Origin: Gemmobacter sp964439015
Lineage (GTDB): Bacteria; Pseudomonadota; Alphaproteobacteria; Rhodobacterales; Rhodobacteraceae
Length of the DNA stretch: 41,491 nucleotides
NCBI GenBank assembly: GCA_964439015.1
Contig: CAYTMV010000019.1
Coordinates: 1-41,491 of the forward strand
Reading direction: 5' to 3'
Shown here in pieces: positions 18,023 through 25,789 of this stretch. Position 1 is the stretch's first letter; each line of letters opens with the position of its first letter. Under the pieces are notes generated by a model, which saw only the letters and a program-made list of their open reading frames with translations, was not told the DNA's origin and did not search any database. A program made the position numbers and the translations under genes.

Positions 18023-20107
18023 TCAGTCTTCAAATCCGGATGAATTCCTGAGCATTCCAATGGCCTCATCTCGTAGATTCACGCTTCCATCCAATAATGC
18101 TCTGGATCCTGCCAGGCTAGGACCTTCTAATAACATGCTCCCAGAACTAGAGCCTCTCAAACGTGTCTCCAATTCGGCAGGATCTATCCAGTTTTGAAAT
18201 TCGAAGTCAGACGTTTCAGCAACCGCTTGTGGTCGTCCAACCCCGGAACTCTTTCTCCCATCATTTGGCCCGGCCGCAGCCCTGTATGTGTTGAACGCTT
18301 CTTGATATTTCCCTGCCTGTAGATAGGCCTTTGCTTTTGCCCTAGTAGCCTCGATAGAATTCAGATTTGCAAGCATTTCCAAAACTGCTTTTGGATTGCG
18401 TGATCCTAGCAAAACTTTGCCGGCAAAGAGCCGGTCATCTTCATTGGCTTTAGATGCGAAAGCCTCTGGTCGCCAGCTTTTTGCCGCATCCGCAAACCCT
18501 TGTGACAAGAGCCTTTCACTGATCATTATGCGTGTCGCATAGGACAATGTACGAGGGTCCGGCTCTGCGGCAATAGACTGCAACAGGAAATCGTCGTCGC
18601 TTCCATTTTCGACCAGCAACTTCCACACATCCTCGTGTGCGGGAAATGTGGGGCTGAGATTGGAAAAGGCAAGTCGGAAATCCCCCGCCAATGCATGGCT
18701 GACGGCCAAGGCTTCCGTAAGTCGTTCCTTCAGTGGCGCATTCCGGTGAGTTGCTAATAAACCGTTCAGGGAATCAATAGTCGTTTTGTCGACGACCTCC
18801 TTGTCTTTCAATTTCACTGACACCAATCCAATGAGTGCTTCTGCCTCCGCTGGACCATAAGTATCCGAAAGATCTTGAAACATTTTTCCGGCCGTCTTCC
18901 CGTCACCTAAAAGCCGATAGGATTCTGCCACGTTGATCTTCGAAGAATCATCCAGTGGAGTTGCGCTCCGCTCAATTGCATTCTTCACGATATTAATGGC
19001 CGTCAGATCATCGCCAGCCTTGGCTATCTCGAGGATTCTCCCTCCGAAAACGGTCCGAAGATGAAATGGCAAGCCGTTGAAGTGGCCAAGCGCCGTTTTG
19101 AAGTAGATATCCGTATCCTGTCTACGACCTTTTTCCAAGATAGCCCAAAATGATGACATGTTTGCACACGCACTCATCGAACTAAAAGTATCCTCGTTCC
19201 TTGGACGGCCTTCCATAATGGATGCAATATCCATCAGCACGGCATGTTGTTTAGAGTCGTGTTCGAAGGTTTCGAGTAGATGTAGAGATTCTGCGGAGAA
19301 ACCAAGGTAAAGATATGTCTTGGCGGCTGAGATTACTGCTTTTTCGGAAGGCCAATCCAGTTCAGCTGCAACATTTTCCTGAGCCCTCGAAAGCTGACCG
19401 GCCAGGTCTTTCTCTTCTCCCCACGTCGAGATGGCGACCCAGGAGTCGTCGAGGCAATCGAGCGTCGCCTCGGATGTAGGCTCTTTCCCCGCGATCTGTG
19501 TTTCGTTATTGATCCTGATATTGCGACCGGCTTCCCCATGGGATGCGATCGGATTGTCCGTTGCTCGCAGTTGCACTGAGCTCAAATCGCTCAAGGTAAT
19601 ATTCCCGCTTGCTGCTGCGTTTTTCAGTTCCACGATCAGATCTCGCTTTAGACCTTCGGTCTGAAATCTCGTCCAGAGAGATTTTTCATATGATTGAAAG
19701 CTTGAGTCTTGAAGTGCTTTCAAGGTGAATGCTTCCTTTAGTCTCTCGATTGATCGCGGCTCCGAAATGGCATCAAAGAAATCGACAACAATAAGGCCAG
19801 GACGTATTTCGAATGTCTTCATGGGGCAGTCGCATGCGGTTCCAATGTGCAGGTGTCCTGGACCTTTGACCGTCATGGAAGTGACGCGTTTCTTCGGAAT
19901 TAGGTCAAATGCCTTTGAAAGATCAAATTCAGCTCCTTCTATCACCAGATCAATCCCTTCTGTCGCGGGTTCAATACGCCATTCTCGCAGGTTTCCCAAA
20001 TCGAAAACCAGCCGTGAAAAGTCTGCGTGTTCTCCACTGGAGACTCGGACTTCTGCAGCAGCCTGCGAGGTGGTTAAAAGCAGGAGGAGAACGATGATCC
20101 GGATCAT
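18023..20107 (-). CDS. Periplasmic flagellar-operon protein with AMIN-like N-terminus and helical repeats, function unknown
   Basis: This 694-residue protein has a signal peptide (MIRIIVLLLLLTTSQAAA). Next come about 100 residues rich in beta strands (EVRVSSGEHADFSRLVFDLG, then GIDLVIEGAEFDL, then LIVVDFFDA) that look like an AMIN-type domain, the fold used by PilQ and AmiC to bind peptidoglycan or envelope partners. From about residue 240 the protein is alpha-helical in TPR-like pairs, for example AAKTYLYLGFSAESLHLLE and KAKAYLQAGKYQEAFNTYRA. The start overlaps the motA stop by 4 bases and flhA follows after a short gap, so it is expressed as a flagellar gene. I do not recognise a named family. 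By context it may be a periplasmic motor or stator factor, analogous in place to rhizobial MotC. It has the lowest GC in the window (26 of 60 bases at 19141-19200). Confidence 0.75.
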   Translation of the reverse strand: MIRIIVLLLLLTTSQAAAEVRVSSGEHADFSRLVFDLGNLREWRIEPATEGIDLVIEGAEFDLSKAFDLIPKKRVTSMTVKGPGHLHIGTACDCPMKTFEIRPGLIVVDFFDAISEPRSIERLKEAFTLKALQDSSFQSYEKSLWTRFQTEGLKRDLIVELKNAAASGNITLSDLSSVQLRATDNPIASHGEAGRNIRINNETQIAGKEPTSEATLDCLDDSWVAISTWGEEKDLAGQLSRAQENVAAELDWPSEKAVISAAKTYLYLGFSAESLHLLETFEHDSKQHAVLMDIASIMEGRPRNEDTFSSMSACANMSSFWAILEKGRRQDTDIYFKTALGHFNGLPFHLRTVFGGRILEIAKAGDDLTAINIVKNAIERSATPLDDSSKINVAESYRLLGDGKTAGKMFQDLSDTYGPAEAEALIGLVSVKLKDKEVVDKTTIDSLNGLLATHRNAPLKERLTEALAVSHALAGDFRLAFSNLSPTFPAHEDVWKLLVENGSDDDFLLQSIAAEPDPRTLSYATRIMISERLLSQGFADAAKSWRPEAFASKANEDDRLFAGKVLLGSRNPKAVLEMLANLNSIEATRAKAKAYLQAGKYQEAFNTYRAAAGPNDGRKSSGVGRPQAVAETSDFEFQNWIDPAELETRLRGSSSGSMLLEGPSLAGSRALLDGSVNLRDEAIGMLRNSSGFED

Positions 20108-20973
20108 GCTGATTCCTGCTTGACCGCTTTTAGTGCTTCCTCCAACTCGGTGAATGTTGGGCGTACGCCGTGAGGCGTATTTTGACGGCCAACTTCGATA
20201 CATACGTTTGCAGCGTGATTATGAAGGTTGGCAATGAGAACTTCTCGGATTAGCTGGTAAAAATGCGCATCCTCGTCGACAACTGATTTTACGCGTGTTG
20301 CGAACGGGCCGACAAATCCATAGGCTAGAAAGACGCCGAGGAAGGTGCCGACAAGAGCGCCACCAATCATCTTGCCCAGGACTTCCGGTGGCTGGTCGAT
20401 CGAACCCATAGTCTTGATTACACCCAGAACTGCGGCAACGATGCCAAGCGCTGGGAGGGCGTCTGCAACAGCTTGCAGAGCGTGGCTGGAATGGGACGCA
20501 TGATTGCGAGAGGCCTCCATCCTCTTGTCGAGTACCTCTTCAACTTGAATTGGGTCGTCGTAGTTCATTGACGCGGCTCGAAGGGTGTCGCAGATCAGAT
20601 CCACCGCCTCGTGGTCGCCCTGAATCTTTGGGTAGCGCCCGAAAATGGTGCTTTCCGCTGGATTCTCGACGTGAGCCTCAAGCGCCACGGGGTTGGATCG
20701 CCCGACGCGAATCAATTCAAACAGCAGGCAGAGGAGATCACGGTAGTCGGGCGTTTTCCATTTCGGTCCTTTAAAGACCTTTCCAACATCCTTCAGTGTA
20801 TGCTTGACGGTTGCGCTATCGTTTGACAACAGGAAGGCGCCAATGGCAGCACCGCCGATCATGATCATTTCGAACGGGAGGGATTTGAGGATTACACCCA
20901 TCTTTCCCCCGGCGGCAATGTAACCGCCGAAGACCATGACAAAGATCACGACAATTCCGATGATGGCGAACAT
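20104..20973 (-). CDS. motA: Flagellar stator protein MotA
   Basis: This 289-residue inner membrane stator subunit conducts protons with MotB and pushes on the rotor. Both functionally important prolines are present: P174 in DALPALGIVAAVLGVI and P223 in LAYGFVGPFATRV, matching E. coli P173 and P222. It has four membrane segments and a large cytoplasmic loop with the charged region around residues 85-92. The length is typical of the E. coli/alphaproteobacterial H+-type. No motB lies next to it, so its partner must be elsewhere. Confidence 0.96.
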   Translation of the reverse strand: MFAIIGIVVIFVMVFGGYIAAGGKMGVILKSLPFEMIMIGGAAIGAFLLSNDSATVKHTLKDVGKVFKGPKWKTPDYRDLLCLLFELIRVGRSNPVALEAHVENPAESTIFGRYPKIQGDHEAVDLICDTLRAASMNYDDPIQVEEVLDKRMEASRNHASHSSHALQAVADALPALGIVAAVLGVIKTMGSIDQPPEVLGKMIGGALVGTFLGVFLAYGFVGPFATRVKSVVDEDAHFYQLIREVLIANLHNHAANVCIEVGRQNTPHGVRPTFTELEEALKAVKQESA

Positions 20974-21013
20974 ATCGTCTTTCCTGAGAATGGGCGTTGG
21001 TGTTCCAAAGAGC

Positions 21014-21583
21014 TCACTGTTTCGGGACGCTAGCGTTTCGACCTGCGAGCAGCACGCTGATCGCGTATGCTTTCTCAGCGGTCATGCCGGCCAAGACCGC
21101 GGCGGCTGCTTCCGGACGCATTCTTCCAAGAAAGCCGGCGGAGAATTCGGGCGCCATATTTTCGAACAGCAACGCGGCGTCCTTAGGTTTCATGGCTTCG
21201 TAAACCGCGGTCAGTCGCGTCAGATCTTTTTCTGCAGCTCCGTCGGCCAGGGCCAGAGTTTCCGCCAGTTTCGCCTCGGCGGCCTCAAGTTCCTTGAGTT
21301 TGGCCGTGATCGCTTCATCTGCGAGATCTATTGCAATCCGGCGCGCCTGCAGCGCGGCCTCCTCGACCTCGACACGTGCTTCGCGGTCTGACAATGCCTT
21401 TGCAAGTGCCGCTGGCATGGTGGGACAGGATTCCATGGCGGCGTGGTCCGGTGTAGGCCCGCTAACAACGGGTCCGGCAGCGAACGCATGTCCCACGCCT
21501 TCGCCGAAGCGTATCGCACTGGAAGCAGCCAGCAGCAGCGCAAGAATTGTGAGAGCTCCGCGGGATTTGGGGGTGCGCGCCAT
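21014..21583 (-). CDS. MotE-like flagellar protein (coiled coil plus MgtE-N/FliG-like domain)
   Basis: This 189-residue protein has an N-terminal membrane or signal segment at about 10-36, a helical coiled coil at about 60-120 (LADEAITAKLKELEAAEAKL), and a C-terminal domain with VYEAMKPKDAALLFENM, then RMRPEAAAAVLAGM. The last is the MgtE-N/FliG-like helical repeat seen in rhizobial MotE. In Sinorhizobium, MotE is a periplasmic chaperone for the motor protein MotC. The gene overlaps the PflI-like gene by one base (TGATG) and sits 40 bases ahead of motA. Confidence 0.75.
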   Translation of the reverse strand: MARTPKSRGALTILALLLAASSAIRFGEGVGHAFAAGPVVSGPTPDHAAMESCPTMPAALAKALSDREARVEVEEAALQARRIAIDLADEAITAKLKELEAAEAKLAETLALADGAAEKDLTRLTAVYEAMKPKDAALLFENMAPEFSAGFLGRMRPEAAAAVLAGMTAEKAYAISVLLAGRNASVPKQ

Positions 21584-21963
21584 CAGTCAAACTCCGCAAG
21601 ATTGTTTGCTGACGTCCTGCGGCGAGTGAAGCGCAGCTTGCGATGCTCATCCTGAGTTTCGCCGGTGGCAGCGCCCTGATGCGGCATGTCATGGGTCGAG
21701 GCCAGCATCAGCTCGAGGCGCGATGCGGCAGTATTTGCGCGCCCGGTGAGGTCGGTGAGGGTCTGGGCAGAGTCTGCTGCGGTTTTTCGGGCCTGATCGA
21801 GCGCCCTTGTCAGGTCATCAACCTGAGCGGACAGGACGGCTACTGCTCCACCCATCCCTGATTCCAGGGTTGCAAAGGCCTTGAGGCGCCGGGAAAGGAC
21901 GAGGCAATACACGGCCACGCCGAAGTTGCCTGCGACCATCAGAATGTCTGCGATGAAATCCAT
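21583..21963 (-). CDS. PflI/DUF6468-like flagellar membrane protein
   Basis: This 126-residue protein has one N-terminal membrane segment (about residues 5-24, GNFGVAVYCLVLSRRLKAF) followed by a coiled coil (about 40-90) and a basic tail. The pattern of one membrane helix, RRL and a coiled coil, placed directly after fliL, matches DUF6468. That family contains Caulobacter PflI, which is needed for correct flagellar positioning and is likewise encoded beside fliL. It starts 9 bases after fliL and overlaps the MotE-like gene by one base. Assignment rests on pattern and synteny. Confidence 0.65.
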   Translation of the reverse strand: MDFIADILMVAGNFGVAVYCLVLSRRLKAFATLESGMGGAVAVLSAQVDDLTRALDQARKTAADSAQTLTDLTGRANTAASRLELMLASTHDMPHQGAATGETQDEHRKLRFTRRRTSANNLAEFD

Positions 21964-21972
21964 CTTACGCCC

Positions 21973-22455
21973 TCAATTCACCACGAACTCGGTAATCAGG
22001 AAGTTTCTGACCCTTCCTTCCCCAGTGGCGATCTGCACTCGTCGGAACATTTGTGCGCGCAATTTTATCAATGCGCCGGGGTCTTGGAGTTGACGGATCT
22101 CGACGGCCCGAAGATAGCTGTTCAGGACATCGAGAACCCTCGGCTTCAGCAATTCCACCTCCGTGAGATATTTTTTCTCGACCTCCAGCTGTGACGACAT
22201 CCGGAGTTGTGCATTATTTGCGGACTCGCCGAGGGCTATGACGATCGGGTCGATCGCCACAAAGGCAATGTCTGGCAGCGGCGATGTGTCATCCGAAACC
22301 GATTTATGCTCGGCTTGCGGGCCCAGGATCATACCGGACCATACCGCATAGAAGGCGCCCCCTCCTCCCAGCAGCATCAGTACGAGGCCAATGATAAGAG
22401 GCAGTTTTGACTTCTTCGGAGGGTTCGTTTCATCGGGGGGGACAGTGGTCGCCAT
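21973..22455 (-). CDS. fliL: Flagellar basal body-associated protein FliL
   Basis: This 160-residue single-pass inner membrane protein surrounds or supports the stator. It has a short cytoplasmic N-terminus with lysines, a membrane segment at about 18-40 (LIIGLVLMLLGGGGAFYAV) and a periplasmic domain with AFVAIDPIVIAL and the C-terminal VRNFLITEFVVN, typical of FliL. GGAG lies 6 bases before the ATG. It is the first gene of the nine-gene minus-strand operon and is divergent from fliF. Confidence 0.93.
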   Translation of the reverse strand: MATTVPPDETNPPKKSKLPLIIGLVLMLLGGGGAFYAVWSGMILGPQAEHKSVSDDTSPLPDIAFVAIDPIVIALGESANNAQLRMSSQLEVEKKYLTEVELLKPRVLDVLNSYLRAVEIRQLQDPGALIKLRAQMFRRVQIATGEGRVRNFLITEFVVN

Positions 22456-22500
22456 CGGCTGCTCCGGATCTTTGTTGGAACAGCTATAGAACGAAGGTCA

Positions 22501-22516
22501 CTAACCGATTGTTAAC
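22501..22516 (+). promoter_or_regulatory. Candidate CtrA-binding site between fliL and fliF
   Basis: CTAA-CCGATTG-TTAAC matches the CtrA consensus TTAA-N7-TTAA(C) with one mismatch in the first half-site and exact 7-base spacing. It lies 46 bases upstream of the fliL start. It directly abuts the fliF ATG, but would be a normal upstream site if fliF starts at the TTG at 22568. CtrA control of early flagellar genes is established in alphaproteobacteria. Binding here is inference. Confidence 0.5.
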
Positions 22517-24178
22517 ATGAGTGCTGCAAACGTTCCGCATGGGCAGAAGCCCCAACGGAGAAGTTTCTTGCAGAATCTCGCTTCAATCTGGTCCGCGCTG
22601 GATCTTCGCAAACGGATGGTCGTCGTTGCTGCGACCATCGGTGTTTTTCTTGCTGTTTTGGGGCTGACGCGGTTCTCGGGTGGCGATCAGATGGCGTTGC
22701 TGTATGCCGGCCTTGATTCTGCCGCTGCAGGTGAGGTGATTGCCGCGCTGGACCAGAAGGGAATCGTCTATGAGGTTCGCGGCAATTCGATCTTTGTTGA
22801 GGCCGGTGGACGAGATTCTCTGCGGATGACGCTTGCCGGCGAGGGTCTGCCGGCGGTAAGCGCCACCGGATACGAACTTCTGGACAATCTTTCGGGGTTC
22901 GGAACGACCTCGCAAATGTTCGATGCGGCTTACTGGCGGGCGAAAGAGGGCGAACTGGCCCGCACCATACTCGCCAACCCGCTGATCAAGACCGCGCGGG
23001 TGCATATCGCATTGGCGCCTTCTCAGCCGTTCCGCAATCCCGGCAAGGCGTCAGCGTCGGTCACTGTGACAACAGTTTCGGGCACCTTGCCGGCGAGTCA
23101 GGCCAAAGCGTTGAAACATCTCATTTCCTCAGCTGTACCAGGGATGCTGCCCGAAGCCGTTTCCGTAATCGATTCAGTGGCCGGCCTCATCCTTCCGGAA
23201 GGTGAAACCGATCTTCCAGACCCGGCCGGTCTGGACCGAGCGGCCGAGTTGCGCAAGAACATCGAGCGTTTGTTGGAGGCCCGTGTCGGAGCCGGAAAGG
23301 CCGTTGTTGAAGTTTCGGTCGACGTTGTCACCGAGCGTGAGGAGATAACCGAACGAAAGTTCGATCCTCAAGGAAGGGTCGCGATTTCCACGGATTCGGA
23401 AGAAAAGTCCGATTCGGCTACTGAGGCTGCCGGTGACGTGACCGTAGCATCCAATCTGCCGGAAGGTGATGCCGCGGGTGGGGGTGGTGGGAAAAGCCAG
23501 TCCACCGAAACCCGAGAACGTGTCAATTTCGAGGTCTCCGAAACCAACCGCGCCCTCGTTCGTGCGCCCGGCGCGATTCGCAAGCTGACGGTTGCGGTGT
23601 TGGTCGATGGTCTGGCCACGACCAACGCGGACGGCACGACTACTTGGGCACCGCGTCCAGAAGAGGAACTGGCGGTCCTGCGCGAACTGGTCGCCTCTGC
23701 CGCGGGCATCGACGAGGGCAGGGGGGATGTGTTGACGCTGAAATCCCTTCAGTTCCAGACGCCGCCCGAGGCTGGAACCCTTGCCGAGGCAAGTGCCGCC
23801 TCGATCTTCGGCGCATTGGATGTCATGAGCCTGATCAAGATGGCCGTTCTGGCGCTGGTGACCATCGTTCTGGGTCTGTTTGTCATACGCCCGGTCCTGG
23901 CGGGCTCGGCGCCGGCCCTCCGCGGCCCTGATGTCACACCGATGTCTCTGCCTGAACCGGCCACGCCGACCCTTGAAGCCGTTCCGGGAGAAGACGGATT
24001 CCGGGTCGTAACCGGCGAAATCGATGGGCAAGAACTGCCGTTCCGAGAAAGTGAACTCGCCGCAATGGAGGCCGCGCGCAGCGAGGACCCGGTGGAGCGG
24101 TTGCGCCGCCTGATTGATGAGCGTGGTGCAGAATCGGTTGAGATCCTGCGCGGCTGGCTTGAGGAAGAGGAGGCGTGA
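22517..24178 (+). CDS. fliF: Flagellar MS-ring protein FliF
   Basis: This protein is 553 residues from the ATG at 22517, or 536 from a TTG at 22568. It forms the inner membrane MS ring on which the rotor and export gate assemble. It has a membrane segment at about 35-53, YscJ/FliF periplasmic domains (DQMALLYAGLDSAAAGEVI, YELLDNLSGFGTTSQMFD, then REGELARTI-type sequence and VHIALAPSQPFRNPGKASASV), a second membrane segment at about 438-460 and an acidic cytoplasmic tail (DPVERLRRLIDERG) that would bind FliG. The ATG has no ribosome site. The TTG has GGAG seven bases upstream and gives the N-terminus LQNLASIWSALDLRKRM, which resembles other Rhodobacterales FliF starts. Confidence 0.95.
   Translation: MSAANVPHGQKPQRRSFLQNLASIWSALDLRKRMVVVAATIGVFLAVLGLTRFSGGDQMALLYAGLDSAAAGEVIAALDQKGIVYEVRGNSIFVEAGGRDSLRMTLAGEGLPAVSATGYELLDNLSGFGTTSQMFDAAYWRAKEGELARTILANPLIKTARVHIALAPSQPFRNPGKASASVTVTTVSGTLPASQAKALKHLISSAVPGMLPEAVSVIDSVAGLILPEGETDLPDPAGLDRAAELRKNIERLLEARVGAGKAVVEVSVDVVTEREEITERKFDPQGRVAISTDSEEKSDSATEAAGDVTVASNLPEGDAAGGGGGKSQSTETRERVNFEVSETNRALVRAPGAIRKLTVAVLVDGLATTNADGTTTWAPRPEEELAVLRELVASAAGIDEGRGDVLTLKSLQFQTPPEAGTLAEASAASIFGALDVMSLIKMAVLALVTIVLGLFVIRPVLAGSAPALRGPDVTPMSLPEPATPTLEAVPGEDGFRVVTGEIDGQELPFRESELAAMEAARSEDPVERLRRLIDERGAESVEILRGWLEEEEA
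22557..22560 (+). promoter_or_regulatory. Ribosome-binding site favouring a TTG start for fliF
   Basis: GGAG (followed by AAG) stands 7 bases ahead of an in-frame TTG at 22568. The upstream ATG at 22517 has only an AAGG more than 15 bases away. This supports the shorter FliF form. Confidence 0.5.
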
Positions 24179-24783
24179 TGCATTTCCCCAAGCTGGAAGT
24201 CTTTGAGGCTGACGGACGCCCAACAGCGAATGATGCCGTTATTGTCGATGCCTCGGCACTCGAGGAAAGCCGGCTTCAGGCCTACGAGCAGGGCTATGCT
24301 GCTGGTTGGGAAGATGCGACCAAGGCGCGAGAAGAAGATCAGACGCGGGTTAAGGCCGATCTGGCACGCAACATTCAGGGGCTGGGCTTCACCTATCACG
24401 AGGCGCGGGATCATGTTCTGAGCGCCATTGGCCCCTTGCTGCAAGATTTGACGGAACGGCTGTTGCCGGATCTCGCGAAACAAGCATTGGCACCGGTTGT
24501 GGCTGAAGCGTTGATGCCACTCGTTGGCAAAGCCGCCGACAGTCCGATCGAACTTGTGATGAACCCGGCCGCCCGACCTGCCATCGAATCCCTGCTCGAG
24601 CAAACGTCCGGCCTTCCCCTCGTTTTGAAGGAAGAGCCGACCCTTGGAGAAGGGCAGGTTTACCTGCGACTCGGCGGAAACGGTGGAGAGACACGCATAG
24701 ATCTGGACCGCGCGCTGGCCGAAATCGCCACTGCCGTCCGGGATTTTTTCGGACAGATCAAAACGGAGAAGCAACATGGATGA
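24178..24783 (+). CDS. FliH-like flagellar assembly protein
   Basis: This 201-residue soluble protein lies between fliF and fliN. The N-terminal part is acidic and helical, with ESRLQAYEQGYAAGWEDA resembling the FliH/YscL 'GYxxG' region, then a long helix and a globular C-terminal half (IELVMNPAARPAIESLLE) like the FliH domain that binds the export ATPase. I prefer the ATG at 24178, with AGGAGG four bases ahead, over the overlapping GTG at 24175. The start overlaps the fliF stop by one base and the end overlaps fliN by 8 bases. No fliG or fliI is next to it. Confidence 0.65.
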   Translation: MHFPKLEVFEADGRPTANDAVIVDASALEESRLQAYEQGYAAGWEDATKAREEDQTRVKADLARNIQGLGFTYHEARDHVLSAIGPLLQDLTERLLPDLAKQALAPVVAEALMPLVGKAADSPIELVMNPAARPAIESLLEQTSGLPLVLKEEPTLGEGQVYLRLGGNGGETRIDLDRALAEIATAVRDFFGQIKTEKQHG

Positions 24784-25042
24784 CACTGCCAGCAACCCGT
24801 TCAGCCAGGTGCCCATCGAAATCACCATCTCCGTCGGCAAAGCCCGGCCCTATGTCCGCGACTTGCTGAAGTTGCAGCGGGATGCGGTTCTGCCGTTGGA
24901 TAGGCGGGTCGATGATCCGGTGGAATTGTATGTAGGTGATCGGCTGATTGCGCGCGGAGAATTGCAGGAGCTTGACGGTGAGCAGGCAGGACAGTTGGCC
25001 GTAAGGCTGACAGAGGTCGCCAATCTCAGGGGCGGACTGTGA
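24776..25042 (+). CDS. fliN: Flagellar motor switch protein FliN
   Basis: This 88-residue C-ring protein has a SpoA/FliN domain covering most of its length. Hallmarks include VPIEITISVGKARPYVRDLL, the LPLDRRVDDPVELYVGDRLIARGEL core and a short tail. It is near the minimal length for FliN and lacks the longer N-terminal extension of enteric forms. It overlaps fliH by 8 bases and fliP by 4 bases. Confidence 0.94.
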   Translation: MDDTASNPFSQVPIEITISVGKARPYVRDLLKLQRDAVLPLDRRVDDPVELYVGDRLIARGELQELDGEQAGQLAVRLTEVANLRGGL

Positions 25043-25752
25043 AAAGCCTCGCATTCCTGCTGCTCTGTATCGTCTGGGCGCTACCTGTGTCAGCCCAAGA
25101 GATTGCAATCGACCTGGGCAACAATCTCGGCAGCCGGTCGATCCAGCTTATTGCCTTGATCACCCTGCTCAGTCTCGTGCCGGGGCTGGCGATCATGGTG
25201 ACATGTTTTCCGTTCATCCTGACCGTCTTGTCGATCTTGCGACAGGCGATCGGTTTGCAGCAGGCGCCGCCAAACATGCTGCTTGTGACCTTGGCGTTGT
25301 TTCTCACATGGTACGTCATGGACCCGGTCTTTACCGAGGCCTGGGCCAACGGCGGCGGCCCCTTCTATCGCGGCGAGATGGATGTGGAGGCCGCATTGCC
25401 GGGCATCATCGAGCCCTTCCGCACCTTCATGGCCGGGCGGCTTGATCCTGACACCTTCCGCGAACTGGCGGCGCTGCGCCCCGGCCCGCCGGCAGAGCCG
25501 GGCACTGATGCGGCGCTGTCATTGCTGGTGCCGTCGTTTCTTCTGTCAGAGATCGAGCGGGCCTTCGAAATCGGTTTCCTTCTGTTCCTGCCCTTCCTGA
25601 TCATCGACCTCGTTGTTTCGGCCGTGCTGATGTCGATGGGCATGATGATGGTTCCGCCGGTGATCGTGTCGATGCCGTTCAAGCTGGCATTTTTCGTGGT
25701 GGCGGATGGTTGGTCACTGGTGTCAAGTGCACTGGTCCGCAGTTATTTCTGA
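25039..25752 (+). CDS. fliP: Flagellar export gate protein FliP
   Basis: This 237-residue core protein of the type III export gate starts with a cleavable signal peptide (LAFLLLCIVWALPVSAQ), typical for FliP. It contains the family segments CFPFILTVLSILRQAIGLQQ, then PPNMLLVTLALFLTWYVM and the late MGMMMVPPVIVSMPFKLAFF. The start is GTG, overlapping the fliN stop (GTGA). It is the last gene of the plus-strand flagellar operon. Confidence 0.96.
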   Translation: MKSLAFLLLCIVWALPVSAQEIAIDLGNNLGSRSIQLIALITLLSLVPGLAIMVTCFPFILTVLSILRQAIGLQQAPPNMLLVTLALFLTWYVMDPVFTEAWANGGGPFYRGEMDVEAALPGIIEPFRTFMAGRLDPDTFRELAALRPGPPAEPGTDAALSLLVPSFLLSEIERAFEIGFLLFLPFLIIDLVVSAVLMSMGMMMVPPVIVSMPFKLAFFVVADGWSLVSSALVRSYF

Positions 25753-25789
25753 ACGGCGAACGATCTTTCACCCTGCTGCGGTCCGGGTA

